Shown here piece by piece: positions 57,947-64,000 of a stretch of DNA of 64,000 nucleotides (the stretch's first letter is position 1; each line of letters opens with the position of its first letter). The notes under the pieces were generated by a model. The model was not told the origin of the DNA and searched no databases. It worked only from the letters and a program-made list of their open reading frames with translations. Origin of the DNA: Geosiphon pyriformis (Eukaryota > Glomeromycota > Glomeromycetes > Archaeosporales > Geosiphonaceae); the NCBI GenBank assembly GCA_016748015.1, contig JAAOMT010000494.1, positions 674,190 to 738,189 on the forward strand, given 5' to 3'. A program made the translations under genes and the position numbers.

Positions 57947-59194
57947 TCAGGTTGTTTATGATATTTCTTGAGTCGTGTACCATGAACAGGATGATCATTG
58001 AAGATTGTTCCGGATTGATCTTGAAGAATATAAGAACCATTGTTCAAAACTTTGTTGACTATAAAGGGTCCTTTCCACTAGCTAGAAAATTTATCACCAT
58101 AAACATTGTCTCTGTCTGAACGGTATTCTAGTACCAAATCACCAACATTTAAAGAAAGTGTTTTATAGGTTTTCTTTTTCTTAAGCTTTTCTTGAAACTG
58201 TTTTATCTTTTTAAAAGCAATTATTTGTGCTTCTACCAAGGAGTCAAGAATGGTACCAAGCCTTCTTTGCAAAATGTCTTTGTAATTCCCTATTGTGATT
58301 TCTTCAAAGGGTATTGTCTCAATATCAATTTCTATTGGTAGAGTTGCCATTCTTCCATAGAGCAGGTAAAAAGGTTCATAACTTGTTATGTCATGATTCA
58401 CAGTTTTATAAGCAAACAAGGCTGAAAGCAGTACTTTGTCCCATAGGTTTGTTTCTTCACTGGTTTTGGCTAAGGTTTCACATAGTGTTCTATTGAAACA
58501 TTCCACTAGGCCATTTGTTTGAGGGTGGTAAGGGGAAGAAAGTTTATGACATATTCCCATTTTCCTGCAGAGTTCTTCAACCAGAGTACTGAGAAAAGCT
58601 CTTCCTCTATCAGATAAAAGTTCCATGATGACAAATGATATCTTCATAAATGAAATTGGCTATTGAGACTGCTATTTGGTTTGGGGTGGCTCTTGCTTCT
58701 ACCCACTTTGTAAGATAGTTGGCAGCTGTGATAATATATCTGTTGCCATCAGAAGTTATTGTTAAAAGTCCAACAACATCTATACCAATTCTGTCAAAGG
58801 GTTGACCAACAGAGATTGGATGGATATCTTCTTTTCTATTGGGTATGCCTCTTCTTTGGCAGATGTCACAGGTTTTGATGTATTCAGCAATGTTTTTTCC
58901 CAAGATAGGCCAATAATAGTGAGCTAAAGTTTTCTGTATTGTCTTTGTTTTTCCAAAGTGTTCAGCTAATGGATCAGTATGCATGTTGTAGGTTACAATT
59001 TCTCTTTCTTCGAATCTTATAACTCTCTGGGGGCAGTCAGGATCTTTTCTGTTTCTTTTGTATAATTGGTTCTGGTGGATCAAATAGAAATTTGATTGTT
59101 TGTGCAAATGTTTTCTTTGTTGTCGAGTGTAGTTTGGTGGGTATTGTCCTTTACCCAAAAATTCCATTAGGGCAGAATAGTTGTCCAAGTCCAT
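57893..59194 (-). pseudogene. Integrase ORF of copy 6
   Basis: ATGGACTTGGACAAC at 59,194. Zinc domain MHTDPLAEH ... CDICQRRG, GIDVVGLLT, LLSDRGRAF and, 35 residues on, NGLVECFN with the Glu (D,D35E complete). A deletion near 58,625 shifts the frame between the first and second Asp. The C-terminal module ends early. Confidence 0.86.
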
Positions 59195-59258
59195 TATCGT
59201 GTTTGTTTATGAGGAAGTTACTAATAATTAAGTTGGTTTGGTTTGAGAGGTTGTATTG

Positions 59259-61927
59259 TCACTGGATGGTAAGTCTAGAGAGAGCATTGGTGTTTTGATG
59301 ATTAGCTCCTTTGTGGTGTTGAATATCATAGTCAAATTCATCCAAGTGAAGTATCCAGTGAGTTATCTATTTATGTTCCAGATTCTTTTTATTGCACAGC
59401 CAAACCAAGGCTTGATGATCTGTTACTACCAGGAATTTGGCACCAAGAAGATATTGGTCCCAATAGCTAGTAGCCCAGACTACTGCTAAGCATTCTTGTT
59501 TAGTTACTGAATAGTTCTTTTCTGCTGGTGTGAGAGATCTACTGGTATATGCTATAGCATGTTCTCTGTCATCTTCATTTTTTTGTAAGAGTACAGCACC
59601 AAGTCCATAACCAGATGCATCAGTATGAAGGATAAAAGGTTGGTCCAGGTCAGATTGTTTAAGGATTGGTTCAGTAACAAGTTTTTCCTTCAGAATTTCA
59701 AAGGCTTTTTGCTGGTGTGTGCCCCAGTGGTAATTGACATTTTTCCTGAGTAGCTGGTTGAGAGGAAAGGCAATTTTGGAAAAATTCTTGATGAATTTGC
59801 AATAGTAAGAAGCCAAACCAAAGAAAGAGCATAGTTCAGGAACATTCATTGGTTGTCTAATGTTTTGAACTTTTTCAACTTTGGCTGGGTCAGAGAAGAT
59901 TCCATCTTTTGTAATAAGATGACCAAGAAACTGGGTGGATTGGCATCCAAAGAAAGATTTGATTGGGTTGATCTTAAGGCCAGCATTCCTGAGCAGGTCA
60001 AAAACCTTTTGCAAATATTCAAAGTGTTCATCCCAGGTTTTTGAATATACTATTATGTCATCCAAGTAAACCAGAACAAAGTTTTTTTTTACTGATTCAA
60101 ACACTTTATCCATTAGGCATTGAAAAGTGGGAGGAGCATTGGTGAGACCAAAAGGCATGACTGTGAATTCATAGGTGCCATACTTGGTGATGAAGGCAGT
60201 TTTTTTTCTGCTTTCTGGATCTATCTCTACTTGCCAGAATTCAGCAGTTAAATCAATGGTTGAGAAGAAAACAGCACCATTGAATTTATCTAACATTGCA
60301 TCAATTTTGGGGAGTGGGTATATGTCTCTTATAGTGATAGCATTTAATTGGCAGTAGTCAACACAGAAGCGTAGGGTTCCACCTTTCTTGGATACCACTA
60401 CAACTGGGAAAGCCTATTCACTCTTTGTTTCTTGTATGAATCCAAGATCTTTCATTCTGTTTATCTCTTTCTTAATAAACTCATCATTATGACAATTGGA
60501 TTAATAAGGCTTCAAAGGATGGGACAAGTTTCTTTGGTAGTGATGGTGTGTTGTATCACATGGGTTCATCCAGGAGTATCACCTTCTTTTGAGATAACTA
60601 GCCAATAGGTTTTCAATATCTACTTTTCTTTCTTCTGGGGAAGATTCTCTTTGTTCTACAACAAGTAATTGGATCTCAGGTGGTTTATTCTCAAAGGACT
60701 TCTGTACTTCTTTTATTTCTTCCCTGGGTATTAAACTGATTGGTTCCCAATCTTTGTAATAGATTAGGCAGGATTTGCATTCATCATTTGGTGAATACAA
60801 AGGTTTATTGCACCAGCATCTGGCACAAGAGCCATGCCACCAATAGCTGTATTTGGCTTTCTTGTCAGGCTTTTGGTCAAAGGTTCTTCTAAGGATATCA
60901 TAATAGGACCAACAGATTAGCTTGCCATTTACTATGATTCCTTCTTTATCTGCTTTGATATTATCTAATGGTTTGCCATTGCTGGTAAAGATGGTGTAGG
61001 CAAGTTCAGCAGTTTCTTCTTGTTCTTTTTGTTCATCTTCTTCATCACTTTCTTCATCATCTGACTCATCTGATTGCTCTTCTTCTTGGCTTTGTTTGGG
61101 TACTGGAGGAGTTGTCTAATGGCAACACTTAACCACAATGGGTTTCTCACCACATCTGATGGTCAATTCACAGAGTTCATAATCAAGCTTTCTTGAGCCA
61201 TTTATTGCCAACTATTATAGTGTATTCTTTTGCTTCAGATACTTCCATGTCAGTTTCAATACTAATGCCATTGATTCAGACAGGAACAGCTTTGGCTATG
61301 CCCAGACCTTTCTTCTTGTCACCATGTACATTAGTCATCAGTTGTGTGAATGGTTCATCAATTTTTCTGCCAATTGCTTCTAAGAAGTGTTTGGCAATGA
61401 CACTAACAGATGATCCACTATTCAGGATTAAATCAATGAAGTAACCAGCCACTTGGGCCTTACAAATAAGAGGTGACATTGCTGTTGTCAGCAAGTCCAG
61501 CTTGGTGTGGGTGTTTGTTGGTCTTTGGTGTCTTCTTTTTTGGTATCAATGATTTGTAAAGATCTTTTCTAAACTGTGGATGGGTCATTAGTTGGCCAAA
61601 TGTAATGTGTGCTGGGGTTTCCATGAGATTTTTAACAACAGAATAGGATCCAGATTTTTGTACAATTTCTGGGGGTTCCAACTTTGGAGGATTCTTAAAA
61701 ACTTTAGCCTTTGGTGACTCATTGTTATCAGTGGCAGAAGTTGAGGCTTTGTTGGGGTCTAGAACGAAATCAACCTTGGCTTTCTTCTTCTTTTTGGTTG
61801 ATTCTGAGGTATTGATTGCCAGTTCATCTATGTCATGGTTATCATTAGTTAAGTTGAAAGTGAAAAAGGGGTTTTCTTCTGTTTGGCTTGCACTCTCACC
61901 CTTTGGAGGTGTGCCTACCAGTTTAAA
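59259..61927 (-). pseudogene. Protease - Cys cluster - RT - RNase H of copy 6
   Basis: Protease LILNSGSSVS. A deletion near 61,187 and one near 61,472 shift the frame, and a Trp stop lies before TTPPVPKQ. Cys cluster CARCWCNKPLYSPNDECKSC near 60,825-60,770. RT/RNase H 60,398-59,367 is open, with FFSTIDLTAEFWQ, VYLDDIIVYS, HTDASGYGLG, KQECLAVVW and VTDHQALVWL. The family stop TGA is at 59,261. Confidence 0.88.
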
Positions 61928-63457
61928 GGCTGATAAACTGTGGCTTCTACTAGGGGATCCTCTCCAAAGAAATTGATGTTGGCATGATTAGGTCTTTGAT
62001 TAGGAGCATTGTTGTTGATAGGTCTGTTGTTTTGATTGTCATTGTTTTTAGGAACTGAAAGGATTGTTGCGATCTCTTGAGAAGTGTCCAGTTAATCCAC
62101 AACAGTAGCACACAGGTGGGCCACGATTTTGTTGTCTTTGATAAGGGGGCTATTGGGGCTGATTAAAGTGTGGCTCAAATCTAGGTCTTTGTAGTTGTTG
62201 ATTTTCTCTGACTGCTTGGGCTATGGGTTCCAATAGCTGAGCAAGATTGGCTGTAAGTCTATCTATTAATTGTTCATTGAGATCTTGAGTCTGGGCAGTA
62301 AAAAAGGTAGCAGCCATTTGGGGAGCAGGAGCCAAAATAGAAGCAGGAGTAAAGACTGGAAGTGTGGATCCCAAATGCATTCTTTGGTTATCTTCAATCT
62401 TTTGAGCTAATTCAATGGTTATATCTATTGTAGAATTGTCTTTGAGGGCCAAGAGAGGCCAGAGAGCATATGATAGATCAGTTTTCAATCCTTTTGTGAA
62501 GAAGTAAATCTTTTGCTCTTCTGTCCAGTTTCTCCCAGAATCTACATGTTTGATTAACTTTCTGATAGCTTTGGCATATTCAGTCACTACTTCTCCAGGG
62601 CCTTGAGTTCTTCTTTCCAGTTCCATGTGCCATTTGGATATTAATATTGGGGTTCTGAATTTTGTTTCAAACTGGGTAGTGGAAGAGGTGTTGTCTTCTC
62701 CAGCATTTGCCAGTGCCCATCTAATGATTCTTTGATGAATATTGGCATTGGTTTCTTGTGAAAACCAAGTAGCAGGAGAGCCTTGGAGGTAGCCACCAAC
62801 AATTTGAAACTTGTATTTATTATCATATTGGTTTGTTGTGGCAGCTCTCTCAAAATCATCCAGCCATTCGATTGGATTTTGGGTATCACTTCTGAATAAT
62901 AGTAATGGGGTGTTGTTTCTTCGCCCTAAAGCAGTCTGTATATCTTGGAGGGCAATCAGAATGTTTTGTTGTAGAGGGTCTTGAGCCATTGGTTCAGGTG
63001 TAACTGTTTGTGTGGAGTGTTCTGATTCACTTGAAAAGAGATCAAAAACAGGAGCAGTTTGATAGCTTTTTTCTTCTGTTTCAAGAGGAGTTTCTGTTGA
63101 TTGATGGACAGCAATCCAAATGTGGATTTGATGATTCAGATATTCGAGATCAGGAGGCTGTTGTTCAAAGGTAGTAAAATATAAGAGCTGATTGATACTG
63201 TTGTTTCTTTCTTCAAAGTCATCTTCAAAATAAGCTTGGTCAAAGTAATAAGTTGTATAAGTTGTGTAGATTTCAGCTGAATGCTTGTTCAAGAACCAGT
63301 TCCAAAAATCTTGGAATTGTCTGCTGAATTGTTCTTCAATGGGAAAGCAAATCAAGCAGGAGGGCAAAGGATTGAGTTCAATAAAGTCTAGATTGTTTTT
63401 GTTGTGTGCTTTAAAGTGTTCTTCTGATTGTTGTAGCAGATATGAATAATCACCCAT
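61915..63457 (-). pseudogene. gag of copy 6 (one stop, otherwise open)
   Basis: ATG at 63,457; 435 open codons. The N-terminal part contains NPLPSCLICFPIEEQFSRQF. The capsid core runs PIEWLDDFERAATTNQYDN to SYALWPLLALKD (Retrotrans_gag type), followed by a Pro/Gln/Arg-rich nucleocapsid. TAG (CAG in others) lies at 62,150. The zinc knuckle after it has Arg for the last Cys (CYCCGLTGHFSRDR). It ends in the slip site. Confidence 0.87.
61921..61927 (-). promoter_or_regulatory. -1 frameshift slippery heptamer TTTAAAC with downstream stem, copy 6
   Basis: Same heptamer, 5-nt spacer and stem halves (GGCAC ACC ... GGT GAGA GTGC AA GCC) as in copy 5. Confidence 0.78.
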
Positions 63458-63509
63458 ACAATAGGAAACAAAGTGGATTTTGACAACCTCACAGGAAGCA
63501 CCACTTTTA

Positions 63510-64000
63510 TGTTACAGGTTGGAGTAACAAGCTAACAGATAGCAAGAGAGAACAGAATTGTAGGGTAATGGAAATAATCAAAGGGGAATTCAACTTCAAA
63601 GAGCAAATTGAATGAGTAGGAATTCAATGTGTGAGATCAGTCTTATAAAATATCTCAGTCGCTGTACTTTTCAAAGGTAACTGGGAAATCTGAAGGTAGA
63701 AGGATAGTCCATACTGTCAACAAATGATCACACTTGGTATAATTTTATGCCTCACATCGGTGCTTTTAGAATTCAATATCAAGTATTAGATGTGCTCTTC
63801 AGTCACATTTTATTCAATAATCTTCAAATACTACACTTATACATTTCAGAAAAAGGGTAAGGAATAACCAACAAGTAATCTTTTATCTTTAAGATGTTCA
63901 GATACTTGAAAGTAGGGAAAGGGAAATTAGCAATAAGAGAAGGATTGAGATGAAGTTGTTATTTTATTTCTTTTCTTTCTTTGATTCTTACATACTTTTC
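63510..64000 (-). repeat. 5' LTR of copy 6 (incomplete at the window edge)
   Basis: TGTTACAGGTTGGAGTAACA onward, very close to the 3' LTR at 56,581 over the visible part. Primer-binding bases lie just below 63,504 on the minus strand. Confidence 0.85.

Larger units (their letters stand above)
56581..64000 (-). mobile_element. Ty3/gypsy family A, copy 6 (5' LTR runs past the right edge)
   Basis: Minus-strand element inserted into the family B element. Full order present. Gag is open for 435 codons up to one TAG. RT is intact over 343 codons. Integrase has a deletion of about 10 nt and ORF4 one of about 13 nt. The target duplication cannot be checked because the right end is outside. Confidence 0.9.

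Overview
The window looks like nuclear DNA of a filamentous or early-diverging fungus. The evidence is AT-rich sequence, genes split by many short introns (about 70-110 nt), conserved fungal housekeeping genes at the left end, and dense Ty3/gypsy-type retrotransposon debris. A Glomeromycotina/Mucoromycota source is my guess from this gene and transposon style; it is not proven by the sequence.

Positions 1-10,131 are the host-gene part. VPS54, a subunit of the GARP tethering complex, runs leftwards out of the window. It is followed by a decayed relic of telomerase reverse transcriptase (TERT) on the minus strand, by unassigned exon-like pieces, and then by an apparently intact 15-exon patatin-like triacylglycerol lipase on the plus strand. 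CpG dinucleotides are ordinary here.

Positions 10,132-64,000 are a nested transposon block with very few CpGs. One Ty3/gypsy family (family A here) makes up most of it, in six copies plus fragments: copy 1 (10,166-17,806, minus), copy 2 (18,219-25,824, plus), copy 3 (30,547-36,203, plus, integrase deleted), copy 4 (36,204-54,712, minus, broken by other insertions and carrying an internal inversion), copy 5 (38,799-46,348, minus, nested in copy 4 with a 4-bp target duplication) and copy 6 (56,581 to beyond the window, minus). Its layout is LTR - tRNA primer site - gag - (TTTAAAC slip, -1) - protease/Cys cluster/RT/RNase H - stop - integrase - ORF4 - LTR. Three things are unusual: a textbook -1 slippery heptamer directly before the gag stop in all six copies; a stop codon between RNase H and integrase in all six copies, with integrase in another frame; and an unrecognised reading frame of about 250 codons (ORF4) after integrase that runs through the polypurine tract into the 3' LTR.

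Other residents are a non-LTR family represented by ORF1-only copies (27.1-30.5 kb and 51.6-54.1 kb, the latter with a 12-bp target duplication), a fragment of a non-LTR ORF2 RNase H domain (54.7-55.3 kb), and a second LTR family (family B), seen as a solo LTR (37,235-38,056) and as an LTR plus gag-like start (55,280-56,580). Almost all copies carry premature stops, mostly explained by C-to-T/G-to-A changes at Gln and Trp codons, so the block is largely dead sequence. Copy 5 and copy 6 are the best preserved.
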